Positions 1 through 6,465 of a DNA stretch of 18,553 bases are shown piece after piece. The position numbers and the translations under genes were made by a program. Below the pieces are notes generated by a model. The model saw only the letters and a program-made list of their open reading frames with translations. It ran no database searches and was not told where the DNA came from. Source of the stretch: Halobacteriovoraceae bacterium (GTDB taxonomy: Bacteria; Bdellovibrionota; Bacteriovoracia; Bacteriovoracales; Bacteriovoracaceae). The stretch covers positions 1 to 18,553 of the forward strand of contig JABJPQ010000044.1 in assembly GCA_018663815.1 (NCBI GenBank). Reading direction: 5' to 3'. Positions within the stretch are counted from its first letter, which is position 1. The number at the start of each line of letters is the position of its first letter.

Positions 1-1155
1 ACCAGCAATTCCAGGGGGAATTAATGTTTGAGCTTGCATGGCAATATTATTGTAAAAAAGCTCGTTAGCAACCTTACCGTTATAAGCCATACTCATGGCT
101 TGCTTTAATTTAACATTATTTTTAAAAAGAGGATCATCATGATTAAAAGCGATATAAGTAATATCTAAATCAGGAGTAACCTCTAGGTCAATTCCCATAG
201 TGTGAAAAGTATCAGTTAAACCTTTATCTGGTGTTACGACTTGATTAAAATCATCTTTAGGAATTGCAGAGTAATCAACCTCTCCTTTTTTAAAGCGCAA
301 GAATCGAGTTGATGCTTCCGTGATAATACTGACTTTAATTTTATCGACTAAAGGAAGCTTTTTGCCTGCATAAGCAAGTAAGCCATTACTTTTATCCTCG
401 GCTGATCCCTCACTCGGGTATCTTACATCTCTATAGGCTGGATTCTTTGTATACTCAATAACATTGACCTGAGTATAGGTACCTGTCATAAATGCACCTG
501 TACCAACAGGATTATTCAAAAACTCTTGTCCATACATTTCAACAGCTTCTCTTGGTACAGCATAAGTGTAGACCATAGCTAAAGAGTAAAGAAACTGAGG
601 ATAAGGCTTTGTCAGTTTAAACTGCAATGTATAGTCATCTAAAGCTTTAAGACCTACTATTTGCTCATCATAATTACCTTTTTTTCCAGTATACTTGGAT
701 CGCCACTCATTAAGTCCTTGAATCTTTCCGTCTAAGAGCCACCAACCAGTTGAGTTTAAACTAAGGTCTGCCATTCGCGTAATTGAATAAACAAAATCTT
801 TTGCTTTAAGCTCTCGGCCTTTTCCACCTGGAAAACATTTATTGTCATGAAACAAAACACCTTTTTTAATTTTAAAAGTATATGTTATCCCATCTGCTGA
901 AACAGTAGGCATCGCCTGAGCAAGGTTTGGTTTTAATTTAAAAGGTCGAACAAGGTAATGATACTCTAATAGTCCCTCATAAACTCTTGCGATCTCACCA
1001 GAGGAGTAAATGTCACCAGCATTCACCGGATCTAGTCCCTTGACCTTTGCAGCAACATTAATTTCAAGAATTTTTTCTTTATAATTTTTCTTCTTAGTAC
1101 AACCCACAAATAATATCGATAGTACTAATAATGAACCTAGAAGTGACTTATGCAT
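1..1155 (-). CDS. Family-5 ABC transporter solute-binding lipoprotein, C-terminus cut off by the window edge
   Basis: The reading frame is open from the ATG at 1155 to base 1, giving 385 residues with no stop. Members of this family usually have about 520-600 residues, so the C-terminal third is missing. The N-terminus is a lipoprotein signal with the lipobox FVGC and Cys19 as the lipidated residue. Family landmarks follow: LDPVNAG (41-47), YEGLL (59-63), a DG-TYTF-FHD block (88-104) and NPVGTGAF (215-222). This pattern fits the periplasmic oligopeptide/dipeptide-binding component (SBP_bac_5) of an ABC importer; the ligand cannot be read from sequence. A strong ribosome binding site, GGGGAAGG (1161-1168 on the minus strand), lies 5 nt before the ATG and fixes the start. 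The permease and ATPase genes are not in view. No in-frame defect is seen. Confidence 0.9.
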   Translation of the reverse strand, partial: MHKSLLGSLLVLSILFVGCTKKKNYKEKILEINVAAKVKGLDPVNAGDIYSSGEIARVYEGLLEYHYLVRPFKLKPNLAQAMPTVSADGITYTFKIKKGVLFHDNKCFPGGKGRELKAKDFVYSITRMADLSLNSTGWWLLDGKIQGLNEWRSKYTGKKGNYDEQIVGLKALDDYTLQFKLTKPYPQFLYSLAMVYTYAVPREAVEMYGQEFLNNPVGTGAFMTGTYTQVNVIEYTKNPAYRDVRYPSEGSAEDKSNGLLAYAGKKLPLVDKIKVSIITEASTRFLRFKKGEVDYSAIPKDDFNQVVTPDKGLTDTFHTMGIDLEVTPDLDITYIAFNHDDPLFKNNVKLKQAMSMAYNGKVANELFYNNIAMQAQTLIPPGIAG

Positions 1156-1218
1156 GCAACCTTCCCCTTTTTTAGCTAAAATTGTCAAAACAATCGAATC
1201 TTACAATTCAAAGACTGT

Positions 1219-1247
1219 TTTATATATAATAGATAAAGTTTTGACAA
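1219..1247 (-). promoter_or_regulatory. Sigma70-like promoter for the solute-binding protein gene
   Basis: On the minus strand there is a -35 box TTGTCA (1242-1247) and a -10 box TATAAA (1219-1224) with a 17-nt spacer. They lie about 65 nt before the ATG at 1155, within the 143-nt gap after the preceding minus-strand gene. The motif match and spacing are seen directly; activity is inferred. An overlapping TATTAT would be an alternative -10 but is too close to the -35 box. Confidence 0.5.
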
Positions 1248-1298
1248 CTAGTGCAATTTGACACTAACTGAATCAAGATTTAAGTAGTTTACTCAATC

Positions 1299-1898
1299 TT
1301 AGTCAAGACATTTTCTTACAATGAGGTCTAACTTATATAGCTGCTTATCCGTATCGCGATACTCTACACTCATAAGTCCAAAGTGAGAGTTTGCCTCAAG
1401 GTTTTTAAATACAGCGTTGAAAGGCCAATTATTATGGTGAACTTGAAGTTTTTTATTTGAGGTTTTCCACTTAAATAGCTTATTTTTTGATTCTGTGATC
1501 AAACTTTTAGAACTTCTTAAGAAAATGATCTCCTGCAATAATTTCCCTAAACCAGTAGTAAACCTTTCCACTGAAACTGGATTTACCCCAGAGTTTTCAC
1601 GTAGGATTTTATCCGCAATAGTAGAGTCAAAACGAATTTTGTTTTTTGCGCTCCAGTCTATAGTAAATGTTTCCGTTTTTCGCAAAGGAAAGTCCATCGC
1701 TAATACCCACGTGGCCAGCTCAGGGTCAAGAGCACTTTCGTATGAGAAAATATATTTTTGATTTTTGACAGTAAGTCGCCCCTTCCCATAGGAAGTTAAA
1801 CAAATTTTCTCTGTCGACTTACTCAAGTCTCTATCAACGGTATAAGTTTTAAATAACGAACATGAAGTAAGGATACCAAGGAGTACTAATAATTTCAT
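1299..1898 (-). CDS. Small outer-membrane lipoprotein, probably LolB-like
   Basis: A 199-residue protein with a short lipoprotein signal: basic Lys2, a hydrophobic stretch, lipobox LTSC with Cys13, and Ser at +2, which favours the outer membrane. After the signal, GKGRLTV (38-44) followed by an aromatic FSY (51-53) resembles the G-K/R-L-V...F-W strand pattern near the N-terminus of LolB, the outer-membrane receptor that takes lipoproteins from LolA. Its length (about 190-200 residues) also fits LolB. The best support is context: the gene lies 36 nt after a TPR lipoprotein, and in Pseudomonas the gene for a similar TPR lipoprotein is next to lolB. Sequence similarity alone is weak, so LolB is a hypothesis. 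There is no clear Shine-Dalgarno site; a hairpin ends 2 nt before the ATG. Confidence 0.6.
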   Translation of the reverse strand: MKLLVLLGILTSCSLFKTYTVDRDLSKSTEKICLTSYGKGRLTVKNQKYIFSYESALDPELATWVLAMDFPLRKTETFTIDWSAKNKIRFDSTIADKILRENSGVNPVSVERFTTGLGKLLQEIIFLRSSKSLITESKNKLFKWKTSNKKLQVHHNNWPFNAVFKNLEANSHFGLMSVEYRDTDKQLYKLDLIVRKCLD

Positions 1899-1900
1899 AG

Positions 1901-1928
1901 GCTAATAATTACTCTTATTAGCTAAGAG
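1901..1928 (-). promoter_or_regulatory. Overlapping, mutually exclusive stem-loops in the TPR/LolB-like intercistronic gap
   Basis: One perfect 8-bp stem pairs 1901-1908 (GCTAATAA on the plus strand) with 1915-1922 around a 6-nt loop. A second perfect 6-bp stem pairs 1912-1917 (CTCTTA) with 1923-1928 around a 5-nt loop. They share bases and cannot form together. Both lie in the 36-nt gap between the TPR gene stop and the start of the LolB-like gene, in the RNA of the minus strand. The only purine-rich ribosome-site candidate (AAGAG) is inside the structure. No T-run follows, so this is not an intrinsic terminator. Confidence 0.4.
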
Positions 1929-1934
1929 TTCAAC

Positions 1935-3803
1935 TTATTTTATATTAACGCTATGAAAAGAAGCTGGTACTCGATTTTTCTCTAGCTCTCTAAGGACGCC
2001 ACTTAGCTCTTTACGCTCTGATTCAGCTTGGACACTATCAAGTGCTTTTTTAATATAAAACTTAGCTTTATTAAAATTCTTAAGATTTGAATAAATTATG
2101 GCCATATGTTTATTTATCGAAACATCACCCGGCACAAGTTTAATCGCTTTCTTTAATTCCGAAAGAGCTTTCGTCGTAGCTCCTTTTTTATAGTAGTACC
2201 AACCTAGTGAATCTCTGATGTATCCATCGTCAGGGCTTAATTCAACTGCTTTTTTAATATACTTATAAGCATCATCTAGTTTTTCATTTCGCTCTAGTAA
2301 CGAGTACCCTAAAAAATTCCATGCATGAGCATTACTCGCATCGACCTCTAAAATTTCCTCGATAAGTTCTGTCGACTTATTAAACTCAGATTCTTTTTCA
2401 AATAATGCCGCAAGATAAAAGCGATGTTCATCAACAAATGTTTTATCGTTTTTAACATCTTCCAAGATATCAATAGCTTCATCATTATCATCTAAGCTTT
2501 CAAAGTAAGCAGCTTTCACGATACTAAACTCAACTTTAAAATCTTTGATTTCTTCAATCTTATTATTTATATAGCTAATGAATTTATCGTGTTGAGCTCC
2601 TTTTGAGCTTTTATCATAAAAATCACTTTTTGCCATAATCGATAACATTTGAGCAATCTGAAATGAGCTATCTTGATAGAGCCCACTTGTCTCAACCACC
2701 TTTCCAAAGTAAGTAATGGAATTATCATAATCTTGAACTTCTTGATAAATCCCCCCTAAATAATAAAGGATCTTATCATTGTCAGGTGCAAACTCATGTA
2801 GCTCTTTAAAGATACGAATTGATTTTTCAAACTGACTAGAATCTTTATAAAGAATACCTAACTTGACTTTTAGGTTCAAATTATCTGGTTCATGGTCACT
2901 TAGCCGCTCAGCATACTCAACGACTTCCTTATACTTTTCTTGAGTAAATAAAAGTTGAACTATTCTTGATAGGATCAAGGTATCGTTGGGGTGCTTTCTG
3001 AGGTATTTTTTATACACCTTTTTTGCATTTGTATTTTGCCCCAACTCTTCATAGATAAGACCTAATGCCATAACTGAACGTGAAAAGTCTCGTTGTGCTT
3101 TTAAAGATTTTTTAAAATATTTTTTTGCTGTTTTATACTGCTTAAGATCAACATAAATTTTTCCGCTATAATATGCATAAATACCTTTTCTCCTATTTTT
3201 CTTAGCACAAGAGTTGAGTAGGTTTATGGACTTTTTTGTTTTCTTTTCTAACGCATAGGATTTTGCCAAAAAAATACAGGCTTCTTCATTCTTAGGATAA
3301 AAATGAACTAAACGTTTATAAATCGCCCTTGATTCTTTTATTTTTCCAAGGCTGGCATAAACTCCGGCCAAAACGAGACCAATCTTAGAGTCCTTTCTGT
3401 TAGAAGCTTTAAAAACTTCTTCTAAAATCTTTTTTGAATCTTCTATGTCACCAGTGCGAATAAGACTAATGGCATACTTTTGTTTAATAAAATTATCTTT
3501 TGGTGCAAGTTTTATTAAGTGTTTAAAAATAAGATTTGCAGTAACATAATCACTCTCCATCAATGCTGCCGAAGCTTTTAAATACATATCACTCGCTAAA
3601 AAACGAACCTTATCCTCTCCAGAGGCAATTGCCGCGTCAGATAATTCAGCCAATCTTTGGGATACCCGCTCTGCGGTTTTCTGGTTAATTTTTTCAATTT
3701 GGGCTTGATTAAGTTCCGCTTGTGGTTTTTTATGCTTCGAAGTGGAGCAACCAACAAATAAAATAAGAGTAATTGTACTAAAAAATATCGCTAATAATCT
3801 CAT
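1935..3803 (-). CDS. TPR-repeat lipoprotein, LbcA/PA4667-like
   Basis: A 622-residue protein with a lipoprotein signal (lipobox FVGC, Cys19, Ser at +2). A charged helical region of about 50 residues follows, then an array of tetratricopeptide repeats running nearly to the C-terminus. Repeat signatures with the usual A-Y/A-P pattern are clear. Residues 494-563 are the most diagnostic: GYSLL (498-502), then DSLGW (531-535), then another full repeat. That GY..L/DSLGW pair is typical of the large TPR lipoproteins next to lolB in gammaproteobacteria (LbcA of Pseudomonas, an adaptor that brings substrates to the CtpA protease). The protein probably sits on the inner face of the outer membrane as a scaffold. 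It likely heads an operon with the LolB-like gene downstream. The ribosome binding site is a weak AGG 7 nt before the ATG. Confidence 0.85.
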   Translation of the reverse strand: MRLLAIFFSTITLILFVGCSTSKHKKPQAELNQAQIEKINQKTAERVSQRLAELSDAAIASGEDKVRFLASDMYLKASAALMESDYVTANLIFKHLIKLAPKDNFIKQKYAISLIRTGDIEDSKKILEEVFKASNRKDSKIGLVLAGVYASLGKIKESRAIYKRLVHFYPKNEEACIFLAKSYALEKKTKKSINLLNSCAKKNRRKGIYAYYSGKIYVDLKQYKTAKKYFKKSLKAQRDFSRSVMALGLIYEELGQNTNAKKVYKKYLRKHPNDTLILSRIVQLLFTQEKYKEVVEYAERLSDHEPDNLNLKVKLGILYKDSSQFEKSIRIFKELHEFAPDNDKILYYLGGIYQEVQDYDNSITYFGKVVETSGLYQDSSFQIAQMLSIMAKSDFYDKSSKGAQHDKFISYINNKIEEIKDFKVEFSIVKAAYFESLDDNDEAIDILEDVKNDKTFVDEHRFYLAALFEKESEFNKSTELIEEILEVDASNAHAWNFLGYSLLERNEKLDDAYKYIKKAVELSPDDGYIRDSLGWYYYKKGATTKALSELKKAIKLVPGDVSINKHMAIIYSNLKNFNKAKFYIKKALDSVQAESERKELSGVLRELEKNRVPASFHSVNIK

Positions 3804-4059
3804 CTAAATACCTAATACTACGAAAGCCATAATTGACACTTCGTAGCTCTATATCGGCTGTACAACAAACGAATTTAAAACTATTTCTGTTATCTTTAAT
3901 GTTGATATATTTTGCCGAATACAATAAATATTATTACTTTTCGCTTGCGACTCAAAGCGCAATTTTCAACCTTATCTACTTGGTTTCATGTAAAATTAAG
4001 TAAAAAATACTAGCTTTTTATAAAATTTCGCATTATTTCATTATTTTTGACTACGTGGG

Positions 4060-4089
4060 TTGACTTTTTTTGCCAAGCAGTTGTATGTA
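4060..4089 (+). promoter_or_regulatory. Possible sigma70-type promoter for the PhaR-like gene
   Basis: TTGACT (4060-4065) and TATGTA (4084-4089) are separated by 18 nt. They would give a 5' leader of about 120 nt that contains the stem-loop at 4161-4192. The -10 match is mediocre and the region is AT-rich, so other start points are possible. Confidence 0.3.
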
Positions 4090-4160
4090 GTGTTCAGAAA
4101 GTTGATTGAGCATAAGCGTTATTTAACAATTAAGCATCAATTTTAGCTAAACAATAAAAT

Positions 4161-4192
4161 CTTTAATATGGCCTAGGAGGCAGATATTAAAG
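4161..4192 (+). promoter_or_regulatory. Nested stem-loop in the leader of the PhaR-like gene, holding an AGGAGG motif
   Basis: Perfect 9-bp outer arms CTTTAATAT (4161-4169) and ATATTAAAG (4184-4192) enclose an inner 4-bp stem GCCT (4171-4174)/AGGC (4178-4181) with loop AGG. The hexamer AGGAGG, a perfect Shine-Dalgarno sequence, occupies 4175-4180 across this loop and inner stem, 37 nt before the ATG, too far to serve that ATG. The working site appears to be GGGGAAG (4204-4210). The element could be a DNA operator for an autoregulator or an RNA structure; the sequence does not decide. Confidence 0.5.
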
Positions 4193-4217
4193 GAAAACAA
4201 ATAGGGGAAGTTTAATT

Positions 4218-4646
4218 ATGAAAAACGTTAGAATTATCAAAAGGTACCAAAACAGAAAGCTTTATGACACTTTTCAATCTTGCTACGTAACTTTAGAAGA
4301 AATCTCTCAAATAGTAAGAGAAGGTAACGAAATCCAAGTTATCGACAACAAAACTAAAAACGATATTACTTACACAACTCAACTTCAACTTCTTGCTGAC
4401 CAAGAAAGAAAGTCAACTAAACCAGGTGATACTGAACTTCTTAAGCGAGTTATTAGAGCTGAAGAGGGTACATTAACTGGATATATCAGAGGTTTAGAAG
4501 CTCAATTAAATCTAGACTTCCCAACTGCTATTGTTGAAAACAAAGCTCCTGTTGCAGAAACTAAAGAAGAAACTGCAATGCCTGCTTTTATGAGTAACAG
4601 TGCTAGCATGAATGCTAGTGATGCGAACCCAACAACTCTTAACTAG
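4218..4646 (+). CDS. PhaR-type polyhydroxyalkanoate synthesis regulator, DNA-binding domain protein
   Basis: A 142-residue protein. Residues 6-18 (IIKRYQNRKLYDT) match the hallmark I-K-+-Y-x-N-R-+-L-Y-D-T of the PHB/PHA accumulation regulator DNA-binding domain, which continues to about residue 65 with YVTLEEI, the VIDNKT block and the LQLL/QE segment. In PHA producers this domain (PhaR) represses phasin and PHA genes and is released by the polymer. No phaC or phasin is in this window, so a role in PHA metabolism is not shown; related proteins without PHA genes act as general regulators. The second half has a short helical stretch and a Ser/Asn/Ala-rich tail. The start is set by GGGGAAG 7 nt before the ATG. 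Codons are regular, as in a well-expressed gene. A beta-barrel gene starts 14 nt after the stop. Confidence 0.85.
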   Translation: MKNVRIIKRYQNRKLYDTFQSCYVTLEEISQIVREGNEIQVIDNKTKNDITYTTQLQLLADQERKSTKPGDTELLKRVIRAEEGTLTGYIRGLEAQLNLDFPTAIVENKAPVAETKEETAMPAFMSNSASMNASDANPTTLN

Positions 4647-4660
4647 TACAAAGTAACAAA

Positions 4661-5278
4661 ATGATTAAATATATTTCTAAACTCATGGTCTTATTGGCCA
4701 TGAGTTTTATTGTTTTAAACGCACAAGTAAGTGCTGAAGTGAAAAAAGAAGCTATTAAAGCAGCTGAAAAAGTAATGAGTGCTGCCCAAAGAGAAATCCA
4801 CAAACATGCAATTGGAATTGGCTTGGGGCAAACGTTCTTACTAGATAACTTCGAGAAAAAAGGTGATAACAAAATTACCGCTGACCTTCTTTATACTTAC
4901 ACTGCAAGTTACTCATTTGATCTTTTACTCAACGCTCACATGTCCTATCACGAGTATCGTCAAAAAGCGGTATGGTTAAGAGGCTACACTATGAGCATCA
5001 AAGCAAGATCTTACGAGTTTGATGCATTCTCACCTTTTATTTTAGGTGGGCTTGGTTTTTATATGCCCCAAATAAAAGATTCGGATGGTATTACCTCAGA
5101 TCCTAAATATACTTTTGGTATGAATGCTGGAGCTGGACTTGACCTGAGATTAAACAAAAAAATTGTTGTGGGTATCTTAGGCCAGTACCATATGCCATTT
5201 GAAGTCAAACAAGATGAGACTGAAAATGTAAGAGGGTCATACTTTAAGCTCCTGCTTACAACAATGTACCTTTTCTAA
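4661..5278 (+). CDS. Small outer-membrane beta-barrel protein
   Basis: A 205-residue protein. It starts with a Sec signal peptide: Lys residues at 3 and 7, a hydrophobic core, and a likely signal peptidase I site after VSA at residue 25. A short Lys/Glu/Ala helix (about 26-48) precedes alternating beta strands with aromatic and glycine residues (GIGLGQTF, FILGGLGFY, GAGLDLRL) and a C-terminal strand ending YLF with terminal Phe, the usual mark for BAM-dependent barrels. The likely form is an 8-stranded OmpA/OmpX-size barrel of unknown ligand. No Shine-Dalgarno site precedes the ATG and no other in-frame start exists after a stop at 4640-4642, so translation may be coupled to the upstream gene. 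The signal-peptide codons contain a terminator-like hairpin. Nothing resembling a usual terminator follows the stop. Confidence 0.75.
   Translation: MIKYISKLMVLLAMSFIVLNAQVSAEVKKEAIKAAEKVMSAAQREIHKHAIGIGLGQTFLLDNFEKKGDNKITADLLYTYTASYSFDLLLNAHMSYHEYRQKAVWLRGYTMSIKARSYEFDAFSPFILGGLGFYMPQIKDSDGITSDPKYTFGMNAGAGLDLRLNKKIVVGILGQYHMPFEVKQDETENVRGSYFKLLLTTMYLF
4679..4708 (+). terminator. Terminator-like hairpin inside the signal-peptide codons of the barrel gene
   Basis: Perfect 10-bp arms AAACTCATGG (4679-4688) and CCATGAGTTT (4698-4707) enclose a 9-nt loop, followed by a T-rich tract (TTTTATTGTTTT overlapping 4704-4715). It lies 33 nt after the stop of the PhaR-like gene but within codons 7-16 of the barrel gene. 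It has the shape of a Rho-independent terminator. Its position suggests either the end of most PhaR-like transcripts or translation-dependent readthrough. Confidence 0.55.
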
Positions 5279-5352
5279 TATCAATCCTTAAAATTATAGC
5301 GACTAATGCCCAAATTTTTGATAAAAGTTAGTTCTCAAAAAACAGGTAAAAA

Positions 5353-5391
5353 ATGAGTTTGATTCAAGCTCATAGTTTGCCTGAGATTTGA
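5353..5391 (+). other. Upstream decoy start 1: 12-codon mini-ORF in the repeat
   Basis: ATG at 5353 opens a 12-residue frame (MSLIQAHSLPEI) ending at TGA 5389-5391. It has the same AGGTAAAA-type leader as the ArsA-like gene at 5601. Whether it is translated is unknown; it is probably a by-product of tandem duplication of the start region. Confidence 0.35.
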
Positions 5392-5476
5392 GTGAGACCA
5401 GGACGAGCGAGTGAGACGTATTTTTCATACGTCGAGTGAATGAGGACGCAGATCGATCTCAAAAACTAGATTAACG

Positions 5477-5515
5477 ATGAGTTTTATTCAAGCTCATAGT
5501 TTGCCTGAGATTTGA
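5477..5515 (+). other. Upstream decoy start 2: 12-codon mini-ORF in the repeat
   Basis: ATG at 5477 opens a frame (MSFIQAHSLPEI) that differs by one residue from the mini-ORF 124 bp upstream and ends at TGA 5513-5515. Its leader has lost the AGG present before 5353 and 5601, so initiation here should be weaker. Confidence 0.3.
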
Positions 5516-5600
5516 GTGAGACCAGGACGAGCGAGTGAGACGTATTTTTCATACGTCGAGTGAATGAGGACGCAGATCGATCTCAAAGATTAGGTAAAAT

Positions 5601-6422
5601 ATGAGCTTGAAAAGATTTTATATATTTACGGGTAAGGGCGGAGTCGGAAAAACGGCGCTCTCCCTTGCTTTTTGTTCCCACCTCACTGAAAATAAACAAA
5701 ACTGCCTCTATATTTATTTCCAAAATAACAAAATCCAAGCCAAAAATACGAATACAGCTGATAAACAACTGGAACAAATGGCCATGGACTTGGGATTTAA
5801 AACCTTAGGTCTAGATCTAATGGCGTGCTCGCAAGAATATATTGCAAATAAGCTTAAATCAGAAAATATAGCAAAGTGGATTATAAAAACGCCATTTTTC
5901 CAATCACTCGTTAATATGATTCCCGGGTTAAGTTATGTTATCTATATGGGAAAAATATTAGAAATGCTGGTTAAAGATCCTACTCTTACTGCCGTACTTG
6001 ATTCCCCCTCCTCTGGACACGCATTGACGATGCTTGAATCAACGCAAAATTTTAATAGCATTTTTAAAGATGGTATTATTCATGAAGATACAAATCTGAT
6101 GCTTAAAGAGTTACAAACTCAGGACTTTTTCAAATTAAATATTATTGCTCTCCCGACCCTGCTGGCCCTGCACGAGGCAATCGAGTTAAAAACATCAATT
6201 AAAAATCTTGCAAACTACGACTTAGAAATTTTTTGTAATAATTGTCTCAATCAATTTGAGCAATATGAATTGCCTGATTTTTTAATCAATAAGATTAAAA
6301 ATGAAAACAAAGCACTCGAAGAGTTTGAGCATCTTGCACAGCAAGAGGTTCCTTATAATATGGGTGAGACTCCCCTTCAGGTTATAAAAGAGCTTGTACC
6401 TTCTATGGAAAATTTAGTATAA
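5601..6422 (+). CDS. ArsA/Get3-like ATPase, subunit with signature lysine but without the DPA aspartate
   Basis: A 273-residue SIMIBI-class P-loop protein. The deviant Walker A is GKGGVGKT (11-18) with signature Lys12 and P-loop Lys17. Switch II reads LDSPSSGH (133-140), close to the D-T-x-P-T/S-G-H of ArsA/Get3. About 24 residues after the P-loop lysine, where ArsA-family proteins carry DPA (switch I), it has Gln-Asn-Asn (41-43). It is somewhat short for the family (about 300-340). No arsenite-binding cysteine pair and no CxxC zinc motif are seen, so arsenite export is unlikely; Get3-like or other dimeric ATPase roles fit better. The ATG is preceded by a weak AGG and is the third member of the tandem repeat start series. 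The second ATPase follows after 43 nt, giving a likely heterodimer. Confidence 0.8.
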   Translation: MSLKRFYIFTGKGGVGKTALSLAFCSHLTENKQNCLYIYFQNNKIQAKNTNTADKQLEQMAMDLGFKTLGLDLMACSQEYIANKLKSENIAKWIIKTPFFQSLVNMIPGLSYVIYMGKILEMLVKDPTLTAVLDSPSSGHALTMLESTQNFNSIFKDGIIHEDTNLMLKELQTQDFFKLNIIALPTLLALHEAIELKTSIKNLANYDLEIFCNNCLNQFEQYELPDFLINKIKNENKALEEFEHLAQQEVPYNMGETPLQVIKELVPSMENLV

Positions 6423-6465
6423 CTCACTTCAAATAATACAAATAGAAACGATTAACGAGAAAAAT

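Larger units (their letters stand above)
3804..4217. other. 414-bp divergent intergenic region
   Basis: No convincing gene is seen between the TPR gene (minus) and the PhaR-like gene (plus). On the TPR side an inverted repeat CTACGAA (3818-3824)/TTCGTAG (3840-3846) sits about 15-40 nt before the TPR start codon and could be an operator or leader hairpin. On the other side a candidate promoter lies at 4060-4089 and a nested stem-loop at 4161-4192. The middle (about 3850-4055) is very AT-rich with no feature I can support. Confidence 0.5.
5334..5610 (+). repeat. Tandem repeat of period 124 bp: two full units plus a partial third that forms the start of the next gene
   Basis: Bases 5362-5463 and 5486-5587 are identical (102 bp), and similarity extends left through ATGAGTTT (5353-5360 and 5477-5484) with one mismatch between. 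The leader CTCAAA...ATGAG recurs at 5334, 5458 and 5582, exactly 124 bp apart, so the start codon at 5601 is in register with ATGs at 5353 and 5477. Within each unit a 77-bp core has ends TTTGAG (5387-5392)/CTCAAA (5458-5463) and a central hairpin GACGTAT (5415-5421)/ATACGTC (5427-5433). The GAGTGAG/GAGGACG wording resembles dispersed palindromic intergenic repeats. It fills nearly all of the 322-bp gap before the ATPase operon; the first 55 bases of that gap hold nothing I recognise. Confidence 0.9.

Noticed and set aside
1275..1300. Intrinsic terminator after the LolB-like gene
   Set aside because: The 6-bp outer stem AAGATT/AATCTT has bulges, is AT-rich and lacks a T-tract on the minus strand.
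5362..5587. CRISPR-like array
   Set aside because: Only two copies of a 102-bp repeat with 22-bp gaps that are leader remnants, and no cas genes.
5353..5587. Transposon insertion
   Set aside because: No transposase frame or terminal repeats of IS type. The structure is a small palindromic repeat in tandem.
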